Positions 19,827 through 27,728 of a stretch of 62,949 nt of DNA are shown here, piece by piece. The position numbers and the translations under genes were made by a program. Source of the DNA: Actinomycetota bacterium (lineage in GTDB: Bacteria; Actinomycetota; Actinomycetes; Nanopelagicales; Nanopelagicaceae); assembly GCA_015660815.1 (NCBI GenBank), contig JACSDF010000006.1, forward strand, positions 1 to 62,949, read 5' to 3'. The notes below the pieces were generated by a model. That model had not been told where the DNA came from. It worked only from the letters and a program-made list of their open reading frames with translations, and made no database searches. Position 1 is the first letter of the stretch. Each line of letters begins with the position of its first letter.

Positions 19827-21050
19827 CTGTGCCTCGACATCAACCCCCGAATCGCGGCGATACGGCAAGATCTCTGTGACGTAGTTATCAGTGGCAAACT
19901 CAAGTCCAACATCGACTCCCCTCTGCTCGCTCAGATACCAGCGATTTTCAAGAATCTCATGGAACATCTGTGCATGTTCAACGCGACCGCGCATCGCCTC
20001 AGGAACTCGACTAATTGTTGGTTCAAATACTTCCAAGAACCACGTTTTAGCCATCTCAGTCACTGAAGCTCCTAACTTTTCTTCACGCGCGCAGTATCGA
20101 TCAAAAGATGCAAGTAGACGCTTGGCTTGCAACTCTTCAGTGTCTAATCCCATTAATTCGCGCAGACGTGCAGTGTGATATCCAGCTGCAACTAACTTAG
20201 GTTGAAAGGAGAGCATCTGTGTATCTCCATCGATAGTGATGGAAACTTCCTCTACAGCAAAACCTAAATCGTGCAGAGCGCGCATCGCTCGTTCAACGGC
20301 ATGGCGATCTTTAGGGTCTAACAGTTGACGCTCTTTTAGCGCAGCCCAGATGCGACGGTAACGTCTAATAACTGCTTCAGCGGCACGAACTGGATCCATC
20401 CCAGGATATAGAACTCCCGAAAGCGAAAGGTCTTCGAGTTCTGCGGCCACATTAAACATAGCGATATCTAAATCATGTTCGCGTTGACCGTCGCTGAGAG
20501 TTTTTTGAAACTCTCCAGTTTCAGCATCTACAAGATATGCGGCGAAGCCCTCGGCATCTCGCCTAAATAAAGTATTTGACAGCGAACAGTCACCCCACCA
20601 GAAACCAAGTAAGTGCAAACGAACAATTAATAGAGCGAGCGCACTTGCCATCGTGGTGATGTCATGGGCCGTTACCGAACCCGAGAGTAAAATTCGGTAG
20701 GGCAGTGAATATGGCAGAAAGCGCGTAACGATTGCACACGGAAGTTCTTCCCCATTTTCATCGGTCCGCCCTTCAACGACGGCGATTTGTTCGACACAAG
20801 GGGCGTGCACGTGTGTGAGTTCACGAAGGATTTTATACTCGCGATTAGCGAATTCACTGACCGTTTCCTTAACAGCATAGACTTGAGAATCAGGATCTTT
20901 TGTTGCTCGCACTAAACGAACAACGTGGCGGGATATACCTCTTTTTTCAGCTAAGGCTGGATCTTCTGGCCACTCTTCAAGGCTCAAATGCCACGGCAGG
21001 CCAGTGACGGCAGCGATTTCCTCGCCTAAGCCAGTAATACGTAGCGCCAT
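19824..21050 (-). CDS. DUF4032 protein with kinase-like N-terminal half
   Basis: 408 residues from ATG 21050; an ATG three codons upstream (21059) is possible. The N-terminal half resembles a lipopolysaccharide/protein-kinase-like fold: YAVKETVSEFANREYKILREL (candidate ATP-binding lysine and glutamate), LLIVRLHLLGFWWGDCSLSNTLFRRDAEGFAAYLVDAETGE, where GDCSLSNTLF stands at the catalytic loop (HxDxxxxN) position and VDAETGE at the DFG position. The C-terminal half is the DUF4032 part with GVDVGLEFATDNYVTEILPYRR at the end. Biochemical role unknown. Found throughout Actinobacteria as a single gene. Confidence 0.8.
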   Translation of the reverse strand: MALRITGLGEEIAAVTGLPWHLSLEEWPEDPALAEKRGISRHVVRLVRATKDPDSQVYAVKETVSEFANREYKILRELTHVHAPCVEQIAVVEGRTDENGEELPCAIVTRFLPYSLPYRILLSGSVTAHDITTMASALALLIVRLHLLGFWWGDCSLSNTLFRRDAEGFAAYLVDAETGEFQKTLSDGQREHDLDIAMFNVAAELEDLSLSGVLYPGMDPVRAAEAVIRRYRRIWAALKERQLLDPKDRHAVERAMRALHDLGFAVEEVSITIDGDTQMLSFQPKLVAAGYHTARLRELMGLDTEELQAKRLLASFDRYCAREEKLGASVTEMAKTWFLEVFEPTISRVPEAMRGRVEHAQMFHEILENRWYLSEQRGVDVGLEFATDNYVTEILPYRRDSGVDVEAQ

Positions 21051-21120
21051 AGAGACCATTCTTGCCTAACATTGTGTCGATTAGGTGAACTATGCGTCAC
21101 CTTTGATGTGATGCTGGATT

Positions 21121-21126
21121 TAGAAT
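21121..21126 (+). promoter_or_regulatory. -10-like hexamer before the AI-2E-family gene
   Basis: TAGAAT ends 6 nt before ATG 21133. The spacer AGGTAT is too short and too close to serve as a ribosome-binding site, so a leaderless message is likely. Confidence 0.5.
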
Positions 21127-21132
21127 AGGTAT

Positions 21133-22260
21133 ATGGCTATTTCTGGACGAGTTAAGAAGGTTTCTAAGCAGGCAGACACTGCACCACTACCTACATCAGA
21201 GTTTGGAACTCTCGGCGCCCCGATTAATAGAGCCCACCCCTTCTACTTCGGCTTCATTGCAACTTTTGGTGCCTTAACTGCCATCCTTCTAATGCGAGCT
21301 TTAGCAAGTGTGAGTCAGATATTTGTTCTCATTCTCATCGCTCTATTTCTCGCAACCGGGTTAAATCCTGCCGTTGAAGCGCTACGTGGTAAAAAACTAT
21401 CTCGTGCGATGGCGGTCACAATTATTTTTACTTCGGTAATTGCATTTGTTATTTTCTTTGCATTTGTCGTAGCGCCACCAGTTGTTACTCAAGGGACCCA
21501 GCTCATAAATAGAGCGCCTCAGCTACTCAATGATCTAACTAATTATGAAGCAATAAACAAACTCAATGAACAATTTGGACTAATCGATACTTTGCAAGCG
21601 AAATTGAAATCAGTAACTTCAGATGGCACGTTGCTGGTGACTACTTTTGGTGGTGTGCTCGGAGTCGGCAAAACTATCCTCTCTGGCTTCTTTTCTTTTC
21701 TGACTGTTTTAGTCTTAACGCTCTACTTCATAACTTCTTTGCCGCAAGCCATTGATTTGGGACTTTCACTAGTTCCAGCAAGCAGGCGAGATCGCGTTGG
21801 CAGATTAACTCATGCAATTATTGCCCGCGTTGGATCATTCGTTGGAAGCCAAGTAATTATCGCGATAATGGCGGCGGTTTTTGTCTTGATTCTCTCAATA
21901 ATTCTCGGTCTTCCTTCACCGTTTGCAATCGCGATGATTGTGTTTGTCTGTGGATTGATCCCCCTCATTGGCCACTTCATCGGCAGTTCAATAGTCACGA
22001 TAATTGCCTTAACACAATCGGTTCCGCTTGGACTCATTGCATTTGTTGCTTATGTTTTTTATGTGCAGATAGAAAACTATGTAGTCACCCCACGCATTAT
22101 GAAGAAGACTATGTCGGTGCCTGGTGCAGTAACCATCATCGCCGCGCTAATTGGATCATCATTATTGGGACTCGTCGGTGGACTTTTGGCCGTCCCAGTT
22201 GCTGCAGCAATTATCTTGATTCTGGATGAAGTAGTTATTCCTCGGGCGAAATCCTCTTAA
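21133..22260 (+). CDS. AI-2E family (YdiK/PerM-like) membrane protein
   Basis: 375 residues with about eight hydrophobic segments. The family pattern is clear: a cytoplasmic start, two helices (FIATFGALTAILLMRALASVSQIFVLILIALFLATGLNPAVEAL), a long central amphipathic region (about 120-165), and the C-terminal block VCGLIPLIGHFIGSSIVTIIALTQ then QIENYVVTPRIMKKTMSVPGAVTIIAALIGSSLLGLVGGLLAVPVAA. Members have been linked to export of autoinducer-2 or to Na+/H+ exchange, and the substrate cannot be deduced here. It converges with the hydrolase gene with a 4-base overlap. Confidence 0.88.
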   Translation: MAISGRVKKVSKQADTAPLPTSEFGTLGAPINRAHPFYFGFIATFGALTAILLMRALASVSQIFVLILIALFLATGLNPAVEALRGKKLSRAMAVTIIFTSVIAFVIFFAFVVAPPVVTQGTQLINRAPQLLNDLTNYEAINKLNEQFGLIDTLQAKLKSVTSDGTLLVTTFGGVLGVGKTILSGFFSFLTVLVLTLYFITSLPQAIDLGLSLVPASRRDRVGRLTHAIIARVGSFVGSQVIIAIMAAVFVLILSIILGLPSPFAIAMIVFVCGLIPLIGHFIGSSIVTIIALTQSVPLGLIAFVAYVFYVQIENYVVTPRIMKKTMSVPGAVTIIAALIGSSLLGLVGGLLAVPVAAAIILILDEVVIPRAKSS

Positions 22261-22967
22261 TACTCAAGGGGTAAATCTTCGATATCTCCGGTAACTATTG
22301 AAGTGATCTGCGATAGAACACGATGAACAAAAGGCTCTCCAAGCCATAAGTGTTTTGCGCCTTCAACCGCGATAACTCTCATTGAAGGAATTATTGAAAA
22401 ACGTTCACGTGCTTCGTCGGGTTTGAGAAATTCATCAAATTCAGGGACCAGCGCCGTAATCGATCGAGGATCGCTGTTCCAGTACAGCAAATCAGCCTCT
22501 ATTGTGGTTCGAAGTGGTGGACTCAAAAGAATTAGACCTTTGTGTCTAGGATCTTTGGCATGTCGAAGAGCTAAATCGGTTCCAAATGACCAACCGACTA
22601 CCCACACATTTTCTAATTTCAAAAAGTCAAAGCAGTATTCAAGCATTGCTTGAACATCTAACGCTTCCGCATCTCCATTATCGAATTCACCAGTACTTCG
22701 TCCGGCTTCACTTTCCGTCCCGCGAGAATTGAAACGAACAACGGTGATTCCAGCCATTGCCGGCAATCTGTTGGCTGCTTTCTTAAAAACATGGCTATCC
22801 ATCATTCCGCCAGCTGTTGGTAATGGATGCAAACAGAGAATAGCTCCACGTTTGGCCCCGAGAGGAGATGCAACTTCGCCGATGAGTTCTACACCATCAG
22901 TTGTTAGCACATGAAATGGTGTGCGAACTGAGGGCAAGACTGTACTGGGTCTAATAATCTCGGCCAT
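22257..22967 (-). CDS. Alpha/beta hydrolase
   Basis: 236-residue alpha/beta hydrolase of the small 'dienelactone hydrolase/YfhR-like' sort. The oxyanion region is ILCLHPLPTAGG, the nucleophile elbow is VVGWSFGTDLAL (Ser in G-W-S-F-G), and the catalytic histidine is probably that in VEGAKHLWLGEP near residue 205. The acidic partner is likely in the LVPEFDEFLKPDEARERF region. Natural substrate unknown. The ATG lies 7 nt after TACAAT and a divergent leaderless gene starts 39 nt away on the other strand. Confidence 0.85.
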   Translation of the reverse strand: MAEIIRPSTVLPSVRTPFHVLTTDGVELIGEVASPLGAKRGAILCLHPLPTAGGMMDSHVFKKAANRLPAMAGITVVRFNSRGTESEAGRSTGEFDNGDAEALDVQAMLEYCFDFLKLENVWVVGWSFGTDLALRHAKDPRHKGLILLSPPLRTTIEADLLYWNSDPRSITALVPEFDEFLKPDEARERFSIIPSMRVIAVEGAKHLWLGEPFVHRVLSQITSIVTGDIEDLPLEY

Positions 22968-22974
22968 GCTTCAA

Positions 22975-22998
22975 ATTGTATCGACACACGACTACGCT
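22975..22998. promoter_or_regulatory. Divergent pair of -10-like hexamers
   Basis: TACAAT on the minus strand (22975-22980) ends 7 nt before the hydrolase ATG, and TACGCT on the plus strand (22993-22998) ends 7 nt before the aldehyde dehydrogenase ATG at 23006. Each -35 region would have to lie inside or beyond the opposite -10, so the two promoters overlap and may compete. Confidence 0.4.
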
Positions 22999-23005
22999 TC
23001 TAACC

Positions 23006-24487
23006 ATGGCGACTAAACAAAGGCCCTCATTTGATTCGCATAATCCAATAAATGGAGATGCAATTGGTACGTATCCAATTTTTAGCAAAAGCGATATCGC
23101 CGATGTAGTAATCCGCGCACGCATTGCAACTGTGAAATGGCAGAGGATCGGTTTCAGTGCTCGCAAGCAGGTATTGCTCGCGTGGAGTTCTCTCATCATG
23201 AAACGCATAGAGCAGATCGCCGAGTTAATTAGCCGCGAAACCGGAAAGCCGATGAGTGATGCCAGGTTAGAAGTGAGTATCGCGGTAAACCACATTGAAT
23301 GGGCGGCGCGGCATGCCGACTCGATAATGCGAACTTCATTTCGCCGCCCTGGTTTATTAATGGCCAATATGGCGGCAACTGTTGAGCGCTCTCCACTTGG
23401 TGTAATAGGTGTCATTGGACCCTGGAACTACCCCATTTTTACTCCGGTTGGTTCGATTTCATATGCTCTAGCTGCGGGTAATTCCGTTCTCTTTAAGCCC
23501 AGTGAATACTCACCAGGTGTAGGAATGTGGCTCGAAGAGAGTTTTAATGAAGTTGCACCCTTTGCCGATATTTTCACGACCATCACAGGCTTAGCCGAAA
23601 CTGGCAGCGCACTGTGTGTAAGTGAAATCGACAAGCTCTCATTTACTGGCTCCACTCGAACAGCAAAGTTAGTAGCTGCCCAGTGTGCATCGGCAATGAT
23701 CCCTGTAGTTCTTGAGTGTGGCGGTAAAGATCCAGTAATCGTGGCCGCCGATGCCGATATTAAACGTGCAGTTGATGCAACGATGTGGTCTGCCATGGCT
23801 AATGCCGGTCAATCATGTATTGGTGCAGAGCGCGTATATGTTGATGAAAAAGTCGCCGATGAGTTTATTGCTCGTGCCGTTGAACTTGCTTCAACGATTC
23901 ACGCAGGTGGGCCAGGGGAAGGTAACTATGGACCGGCAACGATGCCTTCCCAGATTAAGGTTATTAGCTCCCATATTAAGGCGGCAATTGCAGATGGCGG
24001 TACATGCGTTTATGGAGGACCCCAATCGGTGAAATCGCCATACGTACAACCAGTTGTGCTAGTCAATGTTCCAGAAAGTTCGGTGGCGATGCGCGAAGAA
24101 ACGTTTGGTCCAATTATTATTATTAATCGGGTTGCAACAATGCGTGAAGCAATCGATCTTTCAAATGCATCGCGATTTGGCCTCGGTGCAAATGTCTGGT
24201 CTAAACGACAGGGAAAGAAAATAGCATCCCAACTTCAGTGCGGAATGGTTGCAATTAACTCCACTTTCGCTTTCGCAGCGATTGCTTCTGTACCTTTTGG
24301 CGGAGTAAAAGATAGCGGCTCTGGCCGAGTGCATGGTCCAGAGGGTCTCTTGGAATATACCTTCGCGCGGACGGTTGTACGTACTCGATTTCATTTGCCG
24401 CTGAAGCTTTTGAGTTTTAAGCGCCGCCCACGTGAAGATGCACTAGTAATTAAATTAACCAAACTGCTCAAAGGACGATTAAGTTGA
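23006..24487 (+). CDS. NAD(P)-dependent aldehyde dehydrogenase
   Basis: 493 residues from ATG 23006; a longer in-frame start at 22976 would include the promoter. Catalytic residues are intact: glutamate in VVLECGGKDPVIV and nucleophilic cysteine in WSAMANAGQSCIGAERVYV. The coenzyme-binding part shows GVIGPWNYP and the SFTGSTRTAK loop. The C-terminal FGGVKDSGSGRVHGPEGLLEYT is typical of class-3-like and succinate-semialdehyde-type enzymes. Asn of the oxyanion hole is in GPWNYP. The precise aldehyde is not readable. No pathway partner is adjacent. Confidence 0.92.
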   Translation: MATKQRPSFDSHNPINGDAIGTYPIFSKSDIADVVIRARIATVKWQRIGFSARKQVLLAWSSLIMKRIEQIAELISRETGKPMSDARLEVSIAVNHIEWAARHADSIMRTSFRRPGLLMANMAATVERSPLGVIGVIGPWNYPIFTPVGSISYALAAGNSVLFKPSEYSPGVGMWLEESFNEVAPFADIFTTITGLAETGSALCVSEIDKLSFTGSTRTAKLVAAQCASAMIPVVLECGGKDPVIVAADADIKRAVDATMWSAMANAGQSCIGAERVYVDEKVADEFIARAVELASTIHAGGPGEGNYGPATMPSQIKVISSHIKAAIADGGTCVYGGPQSVKSPYVQPVVLVNVPESSVAMREETFGPIIIINRVATMREAIDLSNASRFGLGANVWSKRQGKKIASQLQCGMVAINSTFAFAAIASVPFGGVKDSGSGRVHGPEGLLEYTFARTVVRTRFHLPLKLLSFKRRPREDALVIKLTKLLKGRLS

Positions 24488-24500
24488 AAGACAACTTGAA

Positions 24501-24812
24501 TTAATATCTAGGGGCGTTGCGTGTACGTTCAGTATTAGGTCTACGTTGATCTTTTTTAGACCAACATGCACTGTGCCAATGTCGGCGGCTCTCTTCATCA
24601 TCTTCTAACCAAGCAACAATGTGCGGAGTCGCAAGGGGAATCATCTGATCACATCCTGGACAGCGATATGGTTTATTTGATCCAGAACCAGTTAATTTGC
24701 GAACCGTATATAGGCCTTCTTGGTGCTCTTCAAAGCTTTGGTTCGATGTTGCCACATCACGGTCGTCTGACTTTGGCCGCCTATTTTTAGGATAGTTTCT
24801 GCGCGGACTCAT
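24501..24812 (-). CDS. Small zinc-finger-like protein, unknown function
   Basis: 103 residues with a basic N-terminus (MSPRRNYPKNRRPKSDDRD) and a basic C-terminus. The middle has RCPGCDQMIPLATPHIVAW and RRHWHSACWSKKDQRR: two CxxC-type and two His/Cys ligands that could bind one zinc ion. This short protein is conserved in Actinobacteria, where it is sometimes labelled an ATP/GTP-binding protein without support. Basic, cysteine-rich composition suggests nucleic acid or ribosome contact, which is inference. It is divergent from the ABC exporter, 41 nt apart. Confidence 0.8.
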   Translation of the reverse strand: MSPRRNYPKNRRPKSDDRDVATSNQSFEEHQEGLYTVRKLTGSGSNKPYRCPGCDQMIPLATPHIVAWLEDDEESRRHWHSACWSKKDQRRPNTERTRNAPRY

Positions 24813-24841
24813 GCCGATATTTTCTCACAGTATTGGCATAG

Positions 24842-24847
24842 TACAAT
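24842..24847 (+). promoter_or_regulatory. -10-like hexamer before the ABC-2 exporter operon
   Basis: TACAAT ends 6 nt before ATG 24854, a leaderless layout. Confidence 0.45.
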
Positions 24848-24853
24848 CGCACC

Positions 24854-25705
24854 ATGAATGCGATTGAAGTAACTGGCCTACGAAAGAGTTATGGATCTGT
24901 TCATGCGGTCAGGGGAATCGACTTATCAATTTCAGCGGGTGAAATCTTTGCTTTACTCGGACCTAATGGAGCAGGTAAAACGACCACAGTTGAAATACTG
25001 GAAGGCTTTCGAAGCCGTGATAGTGGAGAAGTCAGTGTCCTAGGTTTTGATCCCCGCAACGAAGGAAATGCTGCCCGTGAGTGGCGTAATCGAATCGGAA
25101 TTGTCTTGCAGTCAACGTCGGACTCAGGTGATTTAACGGTCGTTGAAACTATCGATCACTTCAGCGGTTACTACTCCAATCCTCGAGAAGTGGATGAGGT
25201 GATACATGCCGTTGGCTTGGATGAAAAAGCCGGTTCGCTCATCCGCAAACTTTCGGGAGGTCAGCGCAGACGTTTAGATGTCGCGCTTGGCATAGTTGGC
25301 AATCCAGAGCTTCTATTTCTCGATGAACCTACGACTGGCTTTGATCCAGAGGCAAGGCGCGCATTTTGGACTCTTATTGAAAACCTACGTGGAAGTGGCA
25401 CCACTATTGTGCTTACAACTCATTACTTAGATGAGGCAGAAGCGCTCGCTGATCGCGTCGCTGTGATAAATAACGGTCAGATAATAGAGATTTCAACGCC
25501 TTCTGAATTAGGTGGGCGCAGCACTGCGCAAGCTTTAGTCACATGGCGTGATGGAAGCGAAGTTAAGTCGGAAGCAACTGATAATCCCACAGCTCTAGTC
25601 AATAAAATGACTGCGATCTTTAATGGTGAAATTCCGGAACTCACTGTTACGCGCCCATCTTTAGAGGATATTTACCTTCGAATGATTGGTAAAACACATG
25701 AATAA
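24854..25705 (+). CDS. ABC-2 type exporter, ATPase subunit
   Basis: 283 residues of a DrrA/CcmA-type ATPase. Walker A GPNGAGKTTTVE near residue 38, Q-loop GIVLQSTSDSGDLTVVE, signature LSGGQRRRLDVALGI, Walker B LLFLDEPTTGFDPEARR, switch histidine in IVLTTHYLDEAEAL. The C-terminal 60 residues are a small regulatory extension usual for drug or lipid exporters. The last eight bases overlap the permease gene start, so both subunits are co-translated. Substrate unknown. Confidence 0.92.
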   Translation: MNAIEVTGLRKSYGSVHAVRGIDLSISAGEIFALLGPNGAGKTTTVEILEGFRSRDSGEVSVLGFDPRNEGNAAREWRNRIGIVLQSTSDSGDLTVVETIDHFSGYYSNPREVDEVIHAVGLDEKAGSLIRKLSGGQRRRLDVALGIVGNPELLFLDEPTTGFDPEARRAFWTLIENLRGSGTTIVLTTHYLDEAEALADRVAVINNGQIIEISTPSELGGRSTAQALVTWRDGSEVKSEATDNPTALVNKMTAIFNGEIPELTVTRPSLEDIYLRMIGKTHE

Positions 25706-26492
25706 GATTCCTAGCGCCATCTCACTCGGCATTCGACGCGGGGGTTTAGAGATTCGACAGTTTGCTAGGCAACGAGAGTCTGTTGTTTTTACACTTTTCT
25801 TTCCAGTAATTTTGCTGGCAATTTTTGGCTCGGTCTTTAAAGACACTATTGCCCCAGGAGTAACTTTTTCCCAGTACTTTACCGCGGGAATGATTGCATC
25901 TGGTTTAGTTAATACCGGCTTTCAAGCACTTGCAATCACAATTCCATTAGAACGCGACTTCGGAGCACTTAAGCGGTTGCGTGGAACACCAATGCCAGTA
26001 TCTAGCTATTTCATTGGAAAGGCCATTCTTGTCACAGTAAGTATGGTGATACAGATTTTCATGCTTTTTGTAGGCGGCCTACTCTTCTTTGGTCTTGAAA
26101 TGCCAACTGGTGCTGATAAATGGATTACTTTCGCCTGGTTGGTTTTACTTGGAAGTGCATGTTCGACCGCGCTTGGAATCGCATTTTCAATTATTCCAAA
26201 GAGTGGTCGTGGAGCATCGGCGGTTGTTTCGCCAATCGTAATAATTTTACAGTTCTTCAGTGGTGTATTTTTCATTTTCACACAACTCCCACCTTGGATG
26301 CAACAAATCGCTGCAATTTTCCCGCTTAAGTGGCTCACTCAAGGCATGCGATCGGTCTTTTTGCCAGATTCCTTTGCTACTCAAGAGATCGCAAAATCCT
26401 GGGAGAATGAAAAAACTTTTGTGGTCTTACTGGTCTGGCTCATCATTGGAATCTTCTTCTCGGTTCGTAAATTTAAGTGGGACCGAGATTAA
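25698..26492 (+). CDS. ABC-2 type exporter, permease subunit
   Basis: 264 residues with six hydrophobic segments and the ABC2 membrane signature. The N-terminal cytoplasmic part (SLGIRRGGLEIRQFARQRESVVFTLFFPVILLAIFGSVF) is followed by TAGMIASGLVNTGFQALAITIPLERDFGALKRLRGTPMPVSSYFIGK, a family hallmark, and FFSGVFFIFTQLPPWMQQIAAIFPLKWLTQGMRSV near the C-terminus. Start at 25698 (MNKIPSAI), which lies within the ATPase stop region; the in-frame ATG at 25686 is the alternative. The stop codon TAA overlaps a likely ATT start of the next gene. Confidence 0.9.
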   Translation: MNKIPSAISLGIRRGGLEIRQFARQRESVVFTLFFPVILLAIFGSVFKDTIAPGVTFSQYFTAGMIASGLVNTGFQALAITIPLERDFGALKRLRGTPMPVSSYFIGKAILVTVSMVIQIFMLFVGGLLFFGLEMPTGADKWITFAWLVLLGSACSTALGIAFSIIPKSGRGASAVVSPIVIILQFFSGVFFIFTQLPPWMQQIAAIFPLKWLTQGMRSVFLPDSFATQEIAKSWENEKTFVVLLVWLIIGIFFSVRKFKWDRD

Positions 26493-27138
26493 GCGCTTAA
26501 TCGCACTTGTTGTAGTTGCCGCTTTTCTTGCGCCTTCTGCCTATAGTGCAACTAAATCACCTACTCCAACCCCCAAAGCTACGGCGACTAAGAAAGCCAC
26601 GCCAACTAAGAAAGCCACGCCAACTAAGAAAGCGGTCGTAAAGAAGAAAGTTGTAACCAAAAAGAGTAAACAACGCATCTCCCCTTCACCCTCTCCAAAA
26701 TGGCCACCCGTTGGTTTCAAATCCAGCGGTGAAGTTTTTGCCAAAATTCCGAATACAAAGGAGTTAATTGGAACGGCATCAAATGATAAGAAATTAGCTA
26801 ATGCCCTAGCTCAAAAAGTAGATGGAGTGCCGGTCTGTGAGAAATTCTCGTGTGGTGCAATTCAACTTGCATCCCTCAATGGCTGTACTTGGTGGGAAGT
26901 CAATGCCAAGTTATCAGGTGAAACATCGGCAGAAGATGCGACAAGGAAAACTTTTGGAACTATCCGAGCGTTAGTAAGGGCGACTGCGCCAAAAGAAATT
27001 GTGACTGTTCTGCTTGTCAGTCAAGAACCACTCGAACTCAAGCACCGGGTATCGGGGATTTCTGCCAACTGTCATCATGATGCTCCAAGTGAGAAAATTC
27101 CAAGTTCAATATATACAGCGATAATAATTAGCGATTAG
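26488..27138 (+). CDS. Secreted lysine-rich protein of unknown function, possible ATT start
   Basis: Read from 26488 the protein begins as a textbook Sec signal peptide (MKRLIALVVVAAFLAPSAYSA if ATT is read as Met), then a Thr/Pro/Lys-rich linker encoded by an 18-nt direct repeat (26587 onward; KKATPTKKATPTKKAVVKKK), then a folded domain of about 140 residues with cysteines in VCEKFSCGAIQLASLNGCTWWEV and SANCHHDAP. No ATG, GTG or TTG lies in frame near that signal peptide; the closest are TTG 26447, TTG 26420 and ATG 26408, inside the permease gene, and each would put a polar stretch before the hydrophobic core. ATT overlaps the permease stop by one base. The basic linker could contact cell-wall polyanions. 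Function unknown; start uncertain. Confidence 0.7.
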   Translation: MKRLIALVVVAAFLAPSAYSATKSPTPTPKATATKKATPTKKATPTKKAVVKKKVVTKKSKQRISPSPSPKWPPVGFKSSGEVFAKIPNTKELIGTASNDKKLANALAQKVDGVPVCEKFSCGAIQLASLNGCTWWEVNAKLSGETSAEDATRKTFGTIRALVRATAPKEIVTVLLVSQEPLELKHRVSGISANCHHDAPSEKIPSSIYTAIIISD

Positions 27139-27700
27139 CTCCAGGGACCCACAGTTGATCGCCAATATCTTTATTCACATGTCGCGCTAAAACAAAGAGC
27201 AGATCTGAACAACGATTTAAATACTTTGCAGTAATTGGACTAACTCCACCACCAAAAGCGTGAATTGCAGCCCATGTGCAACGCTCTGCACGGCGCACAA
27301 CGGTGCGAGCGACATGAAGATGTGCAGCAGCTGGTGTGCCTGAAGGCAAAACAAATGAGCGCAATGGCTCTAATTCGCTGTTGTATGTATCGATTGCCTC
27401 TTCTAAAAATGTAACTTGTGATTCAAGAACGCGAAGTGGTTCAAAGGCGGGCGAGTCAACCACCGGCGTGCATAAATCTGCTCCAACATCAAAGAGATCA
27501 TTTTGAATTCGCACTAACAATGCGCGCACATCTTCACTTAAATTTGCTGTAGCAAGCACTACCCCGATCGAAGAGTTAGCTTCATCCACGGTGGCATACG
27601 CTTCAAGGCGCGGATCATTTTTCGATGTTCGGCTCATGTCGCCTAATGAGGTCGTTCCATCATCGCCGGTCTTGGTATAAATACGCGTCAAATTAACCAT
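27128..27700 (-). CDS. Cob(I)alamin adenosyltransferase, PduO type
   Basis: Transfers the 5'-deoxyadenosyl group of ATP to cob(I)alamin, producing coenzyme B12. 190 residues, usual for PduO-type enzymes. The ATP-binding N-terminus RIYTKTGDDGTTSLGDMSR, the middle motif AYATVDEANSSIGVVLA, and the C-terminal VARTVVRRAERCTWAA and NRCSDLLFVLARHVNK blocks are all present. The ATG lies 6 nt after TAGGCT, giving a leaderless message. The 3' end overlaps the secreted-protein gene by 11 nt. No B12 biosynthesis genes are near, so the cell may convert imported corrinoids. Confidence 0.93.
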   Translation of the reverse strand: MVNLTRIYTKTGDDGTTSLGDMSRTSKNDPRLEAYATVDEANSSIGVVLATANLSEDVRALLVRIQNDLFDVGADLCTPVVDSPAFEPLRVLESQVTFLEEAIDTYNSELEPLRSFVLPSGTPAAAHLHVARTVVRRAERCTWAAIHAFGGGVSPITAKYLNRCSDLLFVLARHVNKDIGDQLWVPGANR

Positions 27701-27706
27701 GCCTAT

Positions 27707-27722
27707 AGCCTATAAGTAGACT
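27707..27722. promoter_or_regulatory. Compact divergent promoters of adenosyltransferase and murA
   Basis: Two -10-like hexamers lie 4 nt apart: TAGGCT on the minus strand (27707-27712), 6 nt before the adenosyltransferase ATG, and TAGACT on the plus strand (27717-27722), 6 nt before the murA ATG. Only 28 nt separate the two start codons, so each -35 falls inside the opposite gene. Confidence 0.45.
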
Positions 27723-27728
27723 GCGTCC

